Of a stretch of 64,000 nt of DNA, positions 32,883 to 42,295 are shown in pieces. Made by a program: the position numbers and the translations under genes. A model generated the notes under the pieces. The model had not been told where the DNA came from. It saw nothing but the letters and a program-made list of their open reading frames with translations, and did not search any database. How positions within the stretch are numbered: the first letter of the stretch is position 1; every line of letters starts with the position of its first letter. The stretch spans positions 62,001 to 126,000 of the forward strand of contig NZ_CP014595.1 in NCBI RefSeq assembly GCF_001687105.1, in the 5' to 3' direction. This DNA is from Salipiger sp. CCB-MM3. GTDB lineage: Bacteria > Pseudomonadota > Alphaproteobacteria > Rhodobacterales > Rhodobacteraceae.

Positions 32883-33323
32883 ATGACGACTGCTGCGCGC
32901 CTTGTTGGCGCCCTGTGCCTTGCGGGATTGGCCTATCTCGCCTCGGGGTACCTGATGGTGACCTTGGAGCAGATGCAGGACTTCGGCTATTTTCGCTGGG
33001 TCAATGTCGTGCTCGGTCTGGTGATTGGCTGGGTCTTGCTGGGCGGGCAGGCGTCCCGCGGCTATGCGCATGGCATCTCGGCGGGGCTGACATCGGCGGC
33101 GGCGCTGGTGGCCTGCGGGCTCTTCGTGCAGGCGATCAATGAGATGACCCGCCTTGCGATGCGGCATCGTTACGACGGTGTGATGGAAGCCTTCGCAGCC
33201 GTGTTCGAACTTACTCTGGACTTCGGCGCGCTTCTGTTCGATGGCGGGTTCATCTTTCTGATGCTCGCCGGTGCTGTCATCGCCGGCATGCTGACGGAGC
33301 TTGCAGCACGCAACTGGAGATAA
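32883..33323 (+). CDS. trgA: TrgA family membrane protein (tellurite resistance)
   Basis: 146 residues with four hydrophobic segments (LVGALCLAGLAYLASGYLMV; VVLGLVIGWVLLG; SAGLTSAAALVACGLFV; GGFIFLMLAGAVIAGML). The order trgA-trgB-cysK is that of the tellurite-resistance locus of Rhodobacter sphaeroides, and the protein fits TrgA in size and topology. ATG 32883 preferred over TTG 32877. The stop is 5 bp before trgB. Confidence 0.83.
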   Translation: MTTAARLVGALCLAGLAYLASGYLMVTLEQMQDFGYFRWVNVVLGLVIGWVLLGGQASRGYAHGISAGLTSAAALVACGLFVQAINEMTRLAMRHRYDGVMEAFAAVFELTLDFGALLFDGGFIFLMLAGAVIAGMLTELAARNWR

Positions 33324-33328
33324 GCGCG

Positions 33329-34444
33329 ATGACGATGTTTCTGACCGGCACGCTGGCCTATCCGCCGCTGCTGGAGATCGTTCTTGGCCGGGTGCCGGTG
33401 CTGGTTCCGGCAGAATTGCCCGATCACGCGGTGCTGGCACCTGCGGGCGGCGCGGACACGCTGACCCGCCTGTGCAAGGCCCAAGGCGAGAGCGCGGCGG
33501 GCGTTCTGGTGACGGACGGCGGGGCGCAGGATCTGGAGCGGCTGTGCTATTTCACCGGCTGGTCGGAGAGCGATTTTGTGCCGGTCGACGTGCCGCAGGT
33601 GCAGGAATCCGTTCATGCGCCTGTGTCGGAAGAGAGTGCCGAGGGTCAGCCGCGCTTTGACGCCGAGACTTGGGCACACGCGCAGGGTGCCCTGGCGTGC
33701 GAGATCGCGCGGGAGATCATGCGCGGCTATGGCCAACGGCCCGCCGCCATGGTCCGGGCGATCCGTCCTTACCTTGCCGCGCGCGCATGGTCGCGGGCGC
33801 TCGCGGACCGCGAGACCCCGTGTGTGCTGCGCTCTGACCGGACGCGCGAGACTGCGGTGCGGATCGTCTCGGACAGTTCGGCGCATGACGGGTTTTTCCG
33901 GATGCGGCAGTTTTCCTTGCAACATGAGCGCTTTGATGGCGCGATGTCGGATGTGATCCAGCGCGAGGGCTTCGTGGCCTATGATGCTGCGCTGGTGCTG
34001 CCCTATGACCCCGAGCGCGATCTGGTGCTTTTGATCGAACAGATGCGCTATGGCCCGATCCTGCGCGAGGACCGCCATCCGTGGATTCTCGAGCCGGTGG
34101 CGGGGCTCGTCGATGCGGGCGAAAGCCCCGAGGATTGCGCCCGGCGTGAGGCGGTCGAGGAAGCGGGGCTGCATCTGGGGTCGCTGGAGCCGATGATGCG
34201 GGTCTATGCCTCGCCGGGCTACACCAGCGAATTCTTTCATTGCTTCCTCGGGCTCTGCGATCTGGGCGAGCACGGCGGCGGTCTGGGCGGTCTCGACAGC
34301 GAGAACGAAGACATCCGCAGCCATGTGCTGCCCTTCGAGGACGCCATGGCGCTGGTCGAAAGCGGCGAGGTGAACGCCGGGCCGCTGGCGATGATGCTGC
34401 TGTGGCTGGCACGTCAGCGTGAAAGGCTCCGCGCGGCGGCTTGA
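33329..34444 (+). CDS. trgB: TrgB: gamma-glutamylcyclotransferase-like plus Nudix hydrolase
   Basis: 371 residues. N-terminal part (about 1-120, MFLTGTLAYPPLLEIVLG) resembles gamma-glutamylcyclotransferase-like AIG2 domains. C-terminal Nudix domain (about 195-350) has a perfect Nudix box, G-x5-E-x7-REAVEEAG, at GLVDAGESPEDCARREAVEE, within an ADP-sugar pyrophosphatase-like context (LIEQMRYGP, EPVAGLVD). The biochemical link to tellurite resistance is unknown. Follows trgA by 5 bp and precedes cysK by 59 bp, matching the known trgAB-cysK order. Confidence 0.85.
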   Translation: MTMFLTGTLAYPPLLEIVLGRVPVLVPAELPDHAVLAPAGGADTLTRLCKAQGESAAGVLVTDGGAQDLERLCYFTGWSESDFVPVDVPQVQESVHAPVSEESAEGQPRFDAETWAHAQGALACEIAREIMRGYGQRPAAMVRAIRPYLAARAWSRALADRETPCVLRSDRTRETAVRIVSDSSAHDGFFRMRQFSLQHERFDGAMSDVIQREGFVAYDAALVLPYDPERDLVLLIEQMRYGPILREDRHPWILEPVAGLVDAGESPEDCARREAVEEAGLHLGSLEPMMRVYASPGYTSEFFHCFLGLCDLGEHGGGLGGLDSENEDIRSHVLPFEDAMALVESGEVNAGPLAMMLLWLARQRERLRAAA

Positions 34445-34503
34445 GTTCACCCCCCTCACGCCCTACACCTGTGCTCCAACGGTTAGACCAAGGGGAGATA
34501 CCC

Positions 34504-35538
34504 ATGCGCGTGGCACAAGATCTTGCACAAGCGGTTGGCAATACGCCGCTGATCCGGCTGCGGAAAGCCAGCGAGATGACGGGCTGCGAGATCCTCGCCA
34601 AGGCCGAATTCATGAACCCCGGCCAGTCGGTGAAGGACCGCGCGGCGCTGTTCATTATCAAGGACGCGATGGAGAAGGGGCTGCTCGAGCCCGGCGGCAC
34701 CATCGTCGAGGGCACCGCGGGCAACACCGGCATCGGCCTTGCGCTTGTCGGCGCCTCGATGGGCTTCCGCACGGTGATCGTGATTCCCGAGACCCAGTCT
34801 CAGGAAAAGAAGGACATGATCCGTCTGGCCGGTGCCGAACTGGTGCAGGTACCGGCGGCGCCTTACCGCAACCCCAACAACTATGTGCGCTATTCGGGCC
34901 GTCTGGCGGAAGAGCTGGCCAAGACCGAAAAGCACGGCGCGATCTGGGCCAACCAGTTCGACAATGTGGCCAACCGGCTGTCGCATGTGGAAACCACCGG
35001 CCCCGAGATCTGGGAGCAGACCGGCGGCAAGGTCGACGGCTTCATCTGCGCCGTGGGCTCGGGCGGCACGCTGGCCGGCACCGGTATGGCGCTGCAGCCC
35101 AAGGGCGTGAAGGTGGGGCTGGCCGATCCGATGGGCGCGGCGCTCTACAGCTATTACACCACCGGCGAGTTGAAATCCGAGGGCGACTCGATCACCGAGG
35201 GCATCGGGCAGGGCCGCATCACCGCCAACCTCGAAGGGTTCACCCCCGATTTCGCTTATCAGATCCCCGACGCCGAGGCGCTGCCGGTGGTGTTTGATCT
35301 GCTGGCCGAGGAAGGGCTCTGCGTCGGCGGCTCGTCGGGCATCAACGTCGCCGGGGCCATCCGCATGGCCAAGGAGATGGGTCCGGGCCACACGATCGTC
35401 ACGGTCCTCTGCGACTACGGCACCCGCTACCAGTCGAAACTGTTCAACCCGAGCTTCCTGCGCTCGCGCGATCTGCCGGTTCCCGGCTGGCTCGACCGCT
35501 CGCCGGCGTCGATCCCGGGTGTTTTCGAGGACGTATGA
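34504..35538 (+). CDS. cysK: Cysteine synthase A (O-acetylserine sulfhydrylase)
   Basis: 344 residues. Makes L-cysteine from O-acetylserine and sulfide with PLP. Schiff-base lysine in PGQSVKDRAALFI; EGTAGNTGIGLAL and the phosphate-binding GSGGTLAGTG; C-terminal CVGGSSGIN. ATG 34504 has GGGGAG upstream. The stop overlaps the next start (ATGA), so it is coupled to the mechanosensitive channel gene. The position after trgAB suggests cysteine/thiol supply contributes to tellurite tolerance. Confidence 0.95.
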   Translation: MRVAQDLAQAVGNTPLIRLRKASEMTGCEILAKAEFMNPGQSVKDRAALFIIKDAMEKGLLEPGGTIVEGTAGNTGIGLALVGASMGFRTVIVIPETQSQEKKDMIRLAGAELVQVPAAPYRNPNNYVRYSGRLAEELAKTEKHGAIWANQFDNVANRLSHVETTGPEIWEQTGGKVDGFICAVGSGGTLAGTGMALQPKGVKVGLADPMGAALYSYYTTGELKSEGDSITEGIGQGRITANLEGFTPDFAYQIPDAEALPVVFDLLAEEGLCVGGSSGINVAGAIRMAKEMGPGHTIVTVLCDYGTRYQSKLFNPSFLRSRDLPVPGWLDRSPASIPGVFEDV

Positions 35539-37979
35539 CTGCCCTGATCCGGCGCGGCCTCGCCGCGATTGCCATGCTGCTTCTCTGCGCGACCTTCACG
35601 GTCGCGCAGGCGCAGTCTGACATAGACTACAAGGAATGGCTGAGCACCGTCGAGAAGGCCGACACGCTGATCGACGGCGGCGAGGCGACGGTCAAGGAAT
35701 ACGAAGATCTGCGCCGCGAGATCGCTGGCTGGCGCGACAGTTTCCTGCAGGCCGAAAGCACCAACGCGGGCCGGATCGACACGCTTCAGTCGCAGCTTGA
35801 GACGCTGGGGCCGCCCCCGGCGGAGGGCGAGAGTGAGGCTGAGGACATTGCGCAGCGCCGCGCGGATCTGAACGATCAGCTGTCGCAGGCGCAGGCGCCG
35901 GGGCGCCGCGCGCAAGAGGCCTATACGCAGGCCAACGGTCTGATCAGCGAAATCGACGGCAATATCCGGGAATTGCAGACCAACCGGCTGCTGACGCTCG
36001 GACCGTCACCGCTCAACCCGCAGCTCTGGGGGCCCGCGTTCAGCGAAGTCATGGGCGCGGGCGCGTCGGTGGTGCAGGGCGTGCGCGACAACCTTGCCTC
36101 CGAGACGATCCGGGCCACCGCCCGCGAAAACCTGCCGGTGATCGTGCTTGTGGTGGGTCTGTCGATCCTGCTGCTGCTGCGGGGACCGCGCTGGATCATC
36201 AAGCTCGAAGAGATGCTGCGCCGGCGCACCCGGCGGGGCACCGGCGTGTGGCGCTTCGTCGCCTCGCTGGGCTCGATCATCGTGCCGCTGGCGGGGCTGA
36301 TCCTGCTGGTGGTGGCCGCCGAGATCTCGGGGCTGCCGGGCGAGAACCTGAACGTCATCCTGATCAGCGTGCCGATCTGGGGGATGGTGCTGCTCTACAT
36401 CCGCTGGCTCGCGGATCAGAGCTTCAACAGCGACGACTCGATTGCCACCATGCCGCTACCCAGCTGGCAACGCACCGAAGCGTGGCTCTATTCCTCAGTG
36501 CTGGCGGTGCTCTTCGTGCTGCGCGGCATGGGCGAAACGCTGGCCCAGCTTTACGACTTCAGCGAAGAAACCATCGCGGTTCTCGACTTCCCGCTGCTGC
36601 TTCTGTCGGCGCTGATGCTGTTCCGGCTCGGGCTTATCCTGTCGGCGCTGAGCGAAGAGGACAGCGAAGACACGGACGGCGAGGGCACGCTGCTGGAAGG
36701 CTCGACCTTCCGCATGCAGATCGCCCGGCTGATCGGACGCGGCGCGATTTTCCTTTCCGTCGCCGGCCCGATCCTTGCGGCCATCGGTTATCACCGCGTC
36801 GGCCAAGGCATGGTGTTCCCGGCGGTGCAGACGCTGTCGCTGCTGGCGCTGGTGCTGGTGCTGCAGCGTTTCGTGCGCGATCTCTATGCGCTGATCACCC
36901 GCAAGGATCCTAACGACAGCCTCGTCACGGTGCTGGCGGGCTTTGTGATCATCCTGCTGGCTCTGCCCGCGCTGGCGCTGATCTGGGGCGCGCGGATCGC
37001 CGATCTGACGGAGCTTTGGGCGCGCTTTCAGGAAGGCTTCCTGCTGGGCGACACGCGCATCTCGCCGACCAGTTTCCTGACCATGCTGGTGGTCTTTGCG
37101 GTGGGCTATAGCGTCACGCGGCTGCTGCAGAGCGGGCTACGCAGTTCGATCCTGCCCAAGACGCGGCTCGACATCGGCGGACAAAACGCGGTGGTGTCGG
37201 GGCTCGGCTACGCTGGCGTGATGCTGGCGGCGGTCTTTGCGATCACCGCGGCGGGCATCAACCTCACCGCGCTTGGCTATGTCATCTCGGCGCTGTCGGT
37301 CGGCATCGGTTTCGGCCTGCAGAACATTGTGCAGAACTTCGTGTCGGGCATCATTCTGCTGATCGAACGGCCCATCAGCCAAGGCGACTGGATCGAGGTC
37401 GGCCCCAATATGGGCATCGTCAAAGATATCTCGGTGCGCGCCACACGGATCGAGACCTTCGACCGCACCGATGTGATCGTGCCGAACTCGGACTTCATCT
37501 CGGGCACGGTGACCAACTTCACCCGCGGCAACGTCATCGGGCGGGTCTTCGCCTCGGTGGGTGTGGCCTATGGCACCGACACGCGGCTCGTCGAAGACAT
37601 TCTGCTGCGCATCGTGCGTCAGCACGATATGGTGCTGCTGAACCCCGAACCCTCGGTTGTCTTCGCACGCTTTGGCGCGGATTCGCTGGAGTTCGAGATC
37701 CGCGCCATCGTGCGCGACGTGAACCAGAAGCTGAACATCCTGTCGGACTTCAACCACGAGATCGCCCGCCGCTTCACCGAAGAAGGGATCGAGATCCCCT
37801 TCGCGCAGCGCGACATCTGGCTGCGCAATCCCGAGGCGCTGCGCAGCAATGCGGTGCCGCCGCAGGCCAAAGATGGTGGCAAGAGCGGCGAGAAACAGGT
37901 GCCGCGCGATAGCGATACAGAGACCACGGCCGAGCATCGGGACGAAGACTTCCCGACCGCCGGGCCGGATGATGCCTAG
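35535..37979 (+). CDS. Mechanosensitive ion channel protein with DUF3772 N-terminal domain
   Basis: 814 residues. Signal peptide (IAMLLLCATFTVAQAQ), a periplasmic coiled-coil DUF3772 region (about 25-190), a multi-helix membrane region (about 195-560) and the MscS core near residues 570-640 (LGYVISALSVGIGFGLQNIV, then QNFVSGIILLIERPIS and QGDWIEVG), with a hydrophilic C-terminus. MscK-like large channels release solutes on osmotic downshift. Overlaps cysK by 4 nt; 9 bp before alaX. One long operon trgA to alaX is possible. Confidence 0.92.
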   Translation: MTALIRRGLAAIAMLLLCATFTVAQAQSDIDYKEWLSTVEKADTLIDGGEATVKEYEDLRREIAGWRDSFLQAESTNAGRIDTLQSQLETLGPPPAEGESEAEDIAQRRADLNDQLSQAQAPGRRAQEAYTQANGLISEIDGNIRELQTNRLLTLGPSPLNPQLWGPAFSEVMGAGASVVQGVRDNLASETIRATARENLPVIVLVVGLSILLLLRGPRWIIKLEEMLRRRTRRGTGVWRFVASLGSIIVPLAGLILLVVAAEISGLPGENLNVILISVPIWGMVLLYIRWLADQSFNSDDSIATMPLPSWQRTEAWLYSSVLAVLFVLRGMGETLAQLYDFSEETIAVLDFPLLLLSALMLFRLGLILSALSEEDSEDTDGEGTLLEGSTFRMQIARLIGRGAIFLSVAGPILAAIGYHRVGQGMVFPAVQTLSLLALVLVLQRFVRDLYALITRKDPNDSLVTVLAGFVIILLALPALALIWGARIADLTELWARFQEGFLLGDTRISPTSFLTMLVVFAVGYSVTRLLQSGLRSSILPKTRLDIGGQNAVVSGLGYAGVMLAAVFAITAAGINLTALGYVISALSVGIGFGLQNIVQNFVSGIILLIERPISQGDWIEVGPNMGIVKDISVRATRIETFDRTDVIVPNSDFISGTVTNFTRGNVIGRVFASVGVAYGTDTRLVEDILLRIVRQHDMVLLNPEPSVVFARFGADSLEFEIRAIVRDVNQKLNILSDFNHEIARRFTEEGIEIPFAQRDIWLRNPEALRSNAVPPQAKDGGKSGEKQVPRDSDTETTAEHRDEDFPTAGPDDA

Positions 37980-37988
37980 GAGAGAGAG

Positions 37989-38705
37989 TTGACCGAGCGT
38001 CTGTTCCTTGAAGATGCCTACCGCCGCGAGGCGCCGGGCGAAGTGATCGGCCTGACCGAAGAGGGCGGGATAATCCTCGATGCCTCGCTGTACTATGCCA
38101 CCGGCGGCGGCCAGCCCGGCGACAGCGGGCGGCTCAGCTGGCCCGGCGGCGAGATCGAGATCGCCACAGCGGTGAAGGGCGAGGACGGCGCGATCGTGCT
38201 GGTTCCCGCCGAGCCGAAACCGCTGCCGATGGTCGGCGCGCATGTCACCCAGCACCTCGATTGGGAGCGTCGGCACCGCCACATGCGCGTGCACACCGCG
38301 CTGCATCTTCTGTCGGTGGCGCTGCCGCTGCCGGTCACTGGCGGCCAGATCGGCGCAGGCAAGGGGCGGCTGGATTTCCTCATGCCCGAACCGCCCGAGG
38401 ACCGCGAGGCGATGGAAGCGCAGCTCAACGCCTTTGTCGCCGCTGATCTGCCGGTGAGCGAAGACTGGATCACCGAGGCGCAGCTCGACGCCAACCCCGA
38501 GCTTGTGAAGACCATGAGCGTGCAGCCGCCGCGCGGCGCGGGCCATGTGCGGCTGGTGCGGATCGGCGAAGGCGACGAGCAGATCGACCTGCAGCCCTGC
38601 GGCGGTACCCATGTGGCGCGCACCGGCGAGATCGGGGAAATCCGCCTCGGCAAGATCGAGAACAAGGGCAAGCAGAACCGGCGGGTCAACCTGCTGGTCG
38701 AGTGA
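37989..38705 (+). CDS. Alanyl-tRNA editing protein AlaX
   Basis: 238 residues, TTG start after GAGAGAG. Free-standing editing domain that hydrolyses Ser-tRNA(Ala)/Gly-tRNA(Ala). Zinc ligands: HTALHLL (H-x3-H) and CGGTHVART (C-x3-H). ATGGGQPGDSG-type N-terminus (YYATGGGQPGDSGRL) is the AlaRS second additional domain. Lacks the catalytic aminoacylation domain, as expected. Ends with KQNRRVNLLVE. Confidence 0.92.
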   Translation: MTERLFLEDAYRREAPGEVIGLTEEGGIILDASLYYATGGGQPGDSGRLSWPGGEIEIATAVKGEDGAIVLVPAEPKPLPMVGAHVTQHLDWERRHRHMRVHTALHLLSVALPLPVTGGQIGAGKGRLDFLMPEPPEDREAMEAQLNAFVAADLPVSEDWITEAQLDANPELVKTMSVQPPRGAGHVRLVRIGEGDEQIDLQPCGGTHVARTGEIGEIRLGKIENKGKQNRRVNLLVE

Positions 38706-38769
38706 GGCGCTGTTCGGCGGTGTGCTCGGACGTGTGAGAGAGGCCTGTGAGAGCGCCGGTCGCGACCCC

Positions 38770-39738
38770 TCAGGGGCGCGCGGCTGGCGGGCGAGCAGGG
38801 GGCTCCGCCCCCTCGGCGCAGGGCGCCTCACCCCCGGCGTATTTGGAAAGAGAAGAAGCCGGGACCGGACGGCGCCGCGTGCTGAGGATGTAAAGCGCGA
38901 GGCTTGCCACCACGATGGCGCCGCCAAGCAGCATCCGGGGCCCCGGGCTCTCGGGCAGGAAGGCCCAGACCCAGACCGGGCCCAGCACCGTCTCGAGCAG
39001 CATCAGCAGGCTGACGTTGGCCGCCGCCGTGTGGCGCGAGGCCGAGCTGAGGCAGAAGAAAGAGATTGGCAGGATCAGCAGGCCGGTGGCGAGGATCGGC
39101 AGCGCGTTTCCATCGGTCAGCGCGCCCGGCGCGATCAGCACCAGCCCACAGAGCCCCGAGATCAGCGCGCCGCTGCCCATCGCCGGCAGCAGCGGCAGGC
39201 GCGGCGCATGGCGCAGGGTGACGAAGCTGAGCCCGAGGGTCAGCGCCACACCCAGCCCGCAGAGCGCGCCGATCAGCGTGTTGCTGGCCTCGGTGGTGCC
39301 ATGGCCCGTGCCGCCCTTGCCGCTGACCGCCAGCGCGATGCCGAGCAGCACCGCCGCCATGGTGATCCATGTGGACCGCCGCGTCGGCTCGCCATAGAGC
39401 AGCCGCGACAGCAACGCCGCCCAGACCGGCATGGTTGCCACCGCCAAGAGCACCACGGCCACCGGCGCCATGGAGATGCCGAGCGAGAAAAGCGCGGCAT
39501 TGGCGCTCTGGCAGGCGATCACCGTCAGCCCGGGCCGGGTCAGCAGCAGGCCAAGGTTGCGCGGCGCGCGGCTGGTGAGCAGGAAGATCGCCCAGAACAC
39601 CGCGCCGAGCGCCAGCGCGCGCCAGACCAGCATCGCCAGCCCGTCCATCTGCGACAGCCGCATAAGCAGCGTGTCGGGGGTCAGGACGAGAGCGCCCAGG
39701 GCGGCGAGCCCCAGGCCATAGTGCGGCGGTCTTTGCAT
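38770..39738 (-). CDS. DMT family (EamA) transporter with repeat-encoded C-terminus
   Basis: 322 residues, ten predicted helices in two EamA halves (GLAALGALVLTPDTLLM start; second half from TLIGALCGLGVALTLGL, with VTLRHAPRLPLLPAMGSG). Exporter of small metabolites; substrate unknown. The last 30 or so residues (from PASSLSKYAGGEAP) are the translation of repeat copy B read from the minus strand, ending Pro/Ala-rich, so the original stop seems to have been lost into the element. Convergent with alaX. Confidence 0.88.
   Translation of the reverse strand: MQRPPHYGLGLAALGALVLTPDTLLMRLSQMDGLAMLVWRALALGAVFWAIFLLTSRAPRNLGLLLTRPGLTVIACQSANAALFSLGISMAPVAVVLLAVATMPVWAALLSRLLYGEPTRRSTWITMAAVLLGIALAVSGKGGTGHGTTEASNTLIGALCGLGVALTLGLSFVTLRHAPRLPLLPAMGSGALISGLCGLVLIAPGALTDGNALPILATGLLILPISFFCLSSASRHTAAANVSLLMLLETVLGPVWVWAFLPESPGPRMLLGGAIVVASLALYILSTRRRPVPASSLSKYAGGEAPCAEGAEPPARPPAARP
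38797..38858 (+). repeat. Intergenic hairpin-hairpin-box element, copy B (inside DMT C-terminus)
   Basis: Hairpin 1 AGGGGG/CCCCCT, hairpin 2 GGCGC/GCGCC, then TCACCCCC and GGCGTATTTGGAAAGAG with AAGAAG. Same orientation as copy A. It lies within the 3' end of the DMT reading frame on the opposite strand. Confidence 0.85.
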
Positions 39739-39755
39739 GCGGGCCTTCGGGTAAG

Positions 39756-40487
39756 TCAGGTGTAGAGCGGCTGCAGGCCCATCTGCATATGCAGCGCGTT
39801 GACTGCGGTCTCAGGCAGGCCCATCGCCTTGGCGAGGCGATCCAGATACTCCGCCTCTTTCTGCGTGTCCACCGTGATGGTCATCAGCGAGGCCGAATAG
39901 ACCTGCGTCTTTTGCGCGTCCGGCGTGTCCTTGGCCAGCGCCTCTGGGTCGACCTTTGCCGCAAGCTGCGCCTTGAGGAAGGCGATATCCTCGGCGCTGG
40001 CGTCATCGCCGAGCGTGTCCATCAGCTTGGCCTGCTCGGCCTTGTCGATGTCGCCGTCTGCCTTGGCCGCCTGGATCATCGCCCGCAGCATCAGCCCGGC
40101 GGCGGTTTCGGCCTCGGGGGCGGCCTGCGCGGTGCTCATCTGGTCGAGCATCGAGCCGAGGTTCTTGCCCCCCATATTGGCGGCCTTGGCCATGGCGGCG
40201 AGCATCCCCGCAAGGCCAGAGCTTGCCGCCTGACCGGCCTGATCCATCCCCGGCAGGTTGCCCAGACCGCTCTTTTGCAGTTGCTCGACGATGGCGCCCA
40301 GCGGATTGCCGCTGCCGCCGAGCATCTTGCCCATCTGCGCCTGCAGGTTGGTGCCGGGCTCCGAGCCGGGCAATTGCGCCTTGCCGCCGATCAGCGGCCC
40401 GAGCCCCTGTTCGCCCGAGAGACGGTCGACCCCGCGCGCAGCGGCGTATCCGACGGCGATCTTCGCCAGTGTGCCCATGAGGCTCAT
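39756..40487 (-). CDS. DUF533 / TerB-like protein (YebE family)
   Basis: 243 residues. Gly/Met-rich N-terminal half (YAAARGVDRLSGEQG, ...MGKMLGGSGNPLG) followed by a TerB-like helical domain (AAGLMLRAMIQAAKADGDID, DASAEDIAFLKAQLAAKVD, QKEAEYLDRLAKAMGLPE) with the acidic DGDID typical of the family. Function unknown; possibly metal-binding and membrane-peripheral. 17 bp upstream of the DMT start, so the two form one minus-strand unit. Confidence 0.88.
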   Translation of the reverse strand: MSLMGTLAKIAVGYAAARGVDRLSGEQGLGPLIGGKAQLPGSEPGTNLQAQMGKMLGGSGNPLGAIVEQLQKSGLGNLPGMDQAGQAASSGLAGMLAAMAKAANMGGKNLGSMLDQMSTAQAAPEAETAAGLMLRAMIQAAKADGDIDKAEQAKLMDTLGDDASAEDIAFLKAQLAAKVDPEALAKDTPDAQKTQVYSASLMTITVDTQKEAEYLDRLAKAMGLPETAVNALHMQMGLQPLYT

Positions 40488-40634
40488 CTTCTCTCTCCCT
40501 TGGTTGTGGTCAACTCACGTCAGTGTCCCTAGGGCAGCTTGCCGGAAGCACCAGCAGGGGTGAAGAGAAAACCTCGGCTTAAAGAGCGGCGGCGCGGGCC
40601 CGAGCCGGTTTTGGCGAAATGACGCCGAAGCGGC

Positions 40635-42053
40635 TCAGGTGCCGCAGAAGGTCGCCTGCACCACTTCCGACGGCGCGGGCGGGCGGCGTAACTCCTCGGC
40701 CTCCGGCTGGTCCTCATAGGGCCGGGCGAGCACCGCGTTCAGATGGTGGAAGGGCCGGTCGTCACCTTCTAGCGCGGCGGCGATCATCTGCTCGATCCGG
40801 TGGTTGCGCGGGATGAAGGCCGGGTTGGTGCGCCGCATGAGCGCTTCGGGGGCGTCCGCCCGGGCGATGCGTTCCTGCCAGCGGGCGTGCCAGAGGTCAT
40901 AGGCGCTGCGGTCGGTGATCTCGTCGCGTGCCGAACCGCTGGCGAGCGCTCGGAAGGTATTGGTGAAATCAGAGCCGCCCGCCTGCATCATCCCCAGCAG
41001 ATCGGCGATCAGCGGCGCGTCCTCGGCCTGCGCATCGGCGATCCCGAGCTTGGCGCCGAAGCGGCGCAGCCAGGCGGCGCGAATGAGGTTGGGCATGCCG
41101 TTGACGATGGTGGTGAACTCATCCACCGCCGCCTGCTGGTCCTGCACCAGCGGCACCAGCGCCGTTGCCAGCTGCGCCATGTTCCACACGATCACATCCG
41201 CCTGCGCCTGATAGGCATAGCGCCCATAGCGGTCGATCGAGGAATAGACGGTGTTTGGATCATAGTGATCCATGAAGGCGCAGGGACCATAATCGATGGT
41301 CTCGCCCGAAAGCGTGCAATTGTCGGTGTTCATCACGCCATGGATGAACCCCAGCGACATCCATTGCGCCACCAGTTCGGCCTGCCGCGCGCACACCGCC
41401 GCCAGAAGCGCGCCGGGGGTCTCGGCCTCGGGGTAATGCCGGTCGCGGGTGTAGTCGAAAAGCTGCTGCAGCTGATCGTATTGCTGGCGCGAGGCGAACA
41501 GTTGGAAAGTGCCGACGCGGATGTGGCTGGCGGCAACACGGGTGAGCACCGCGCCGGGCAGCACTGTCTCGCGGTAGACCTGCTCGCCGCTGCGCACAGC
41601 GGCAAGGGCGCGGGTGGTGGGCACGCCAAGCGCATGCATCGCTTCCGAGACCACATATTCGCGCAGCACCGGTCCCAGCGCCGCGCGCCCATCACCGCGC
41701 CGGGAAAAGGGCGTGGGCCCCGATCCTTTGAGCTGGATGTCGCGGCGGGTGCCGCTGCGATCCACCACCTCGCCCAGCAGCAGCGCGCGGCCATCGCCGA
41801 GCTGCGGCGAGAAGCCGCCGAACTGATGCCCGGCATAGATCTGCGCCAGCGGCTCGGCGCCGCCGGGCAGGGTGTTGCCGGCAAAGATCGCGGCGAGCAG
41901 GGGATCGTCCTCGCCGCTGATTCCAAGATCCTGCGCGAGGCCGCTGTTGAAGGCGATAAGCTCGGGCGCGGCGACGCGCGCCGGATCGAGCCGGGCGTAA
42001 AAGCCCTCGGGCAGGCGGGCGTAGCTGTTGTCGAAGGGGATGCTAAGGGTCAT
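40635..42053 (-). CDS. selO: Protein adenylyltransferase SelO (YdiU)
   Basis: 472 residues. Pseudokinase fold that transfers AMP to protein hydroxyls in redox stress. YAGHQFGGFSPQLGDGRALL, IQLKGSGPTPFSRRGDGRAA, MNTDNCTLSGETIDYGPCAF (metal-binding Asn/Asp) and the C-terminal CGT motif, in which the Cys replaces the selenocysteine of animal SelO. ATG 42053 gives the normal start MTLSIPFDNSYARLP; the longer frame to 42164 runs into intergenic sequence. Confidence 0.95.
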   Translation of the reverse strand: MTLSIPFDNSYARLPEGFYARLDPARVAAPELIAFNSGLAQDLGISGEDDPLLAAIFAGNTLPGGAEPLAQIYAGHQFGGFSPQLGDGRALLLGEVVDRSGTRRDIQLKGSGPTPFSRRGDGRAALGPVLREYVVSEAMHALGVPTTRALAAVRSGEQVYRETVLPGAVLTRVAASHIRVGTFQLFASRQQYDQLQQLFDYTRDRHYPEAETPGALLAAVCARQAELVAQWMSLGFIHGVMNTDNCTLSGETIDYGPCAFMDHYDPNTVYSSIDRYGRYAYQAQADVIVWNMAQLATALVPLVQDQQAAVDEFTTIVNGMPNLIRAAWLRRFGAKLGIADAQAEDAPLIADLLGMMQAGGSDFTNTFRALASGSARDEITDRSAYDLWHARWQERIARADAPEALMRRTNPAFIPRNHRIEQMIAAALEGDDRPFHHLNAVLARPYEDQPEAEELRRPPAPSEVVQATFCGT

Positions 42054-42209
42054 TCCCCAGAGATAAGGCCGCGCGGCAGGAACGAAAAGCCCCCGCGAGG
42101 TTCCCTGTCTCACGCCCAGCAATTCCGCCAGATGGATGCCCTTAGTTCCCCATTTGCCGGACACGGCTGATGGAATTCCTGCTCGAGCGTGGACACCAAG
42201 CCGCCGGGT

Positions 42210-42272
42210 CTTCTTCTCTTTAAAAATACGCCGGGGTGAATTGGCCGCAGGCCAAGAGGGGCAGCGCCCCTC
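42210..42272 (-). repeat. Intergenic hairpin-hairpin-box element, copy C
   Basis: On the minus strand: hairpin 1 GAGGGGC/GCCCCTC, hairpin 2 TTGGCC/GGCCAA, then TTCACCCC and GGCGTATTTTTAAAGAG with AAGAAG. Located between the acetyltransferase stop and selO start, in the direction of transcription. Confidence 0.85.
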
Positions 42273-42295
42273 AGCCCCAGTCCTTAGCCCCGCCC

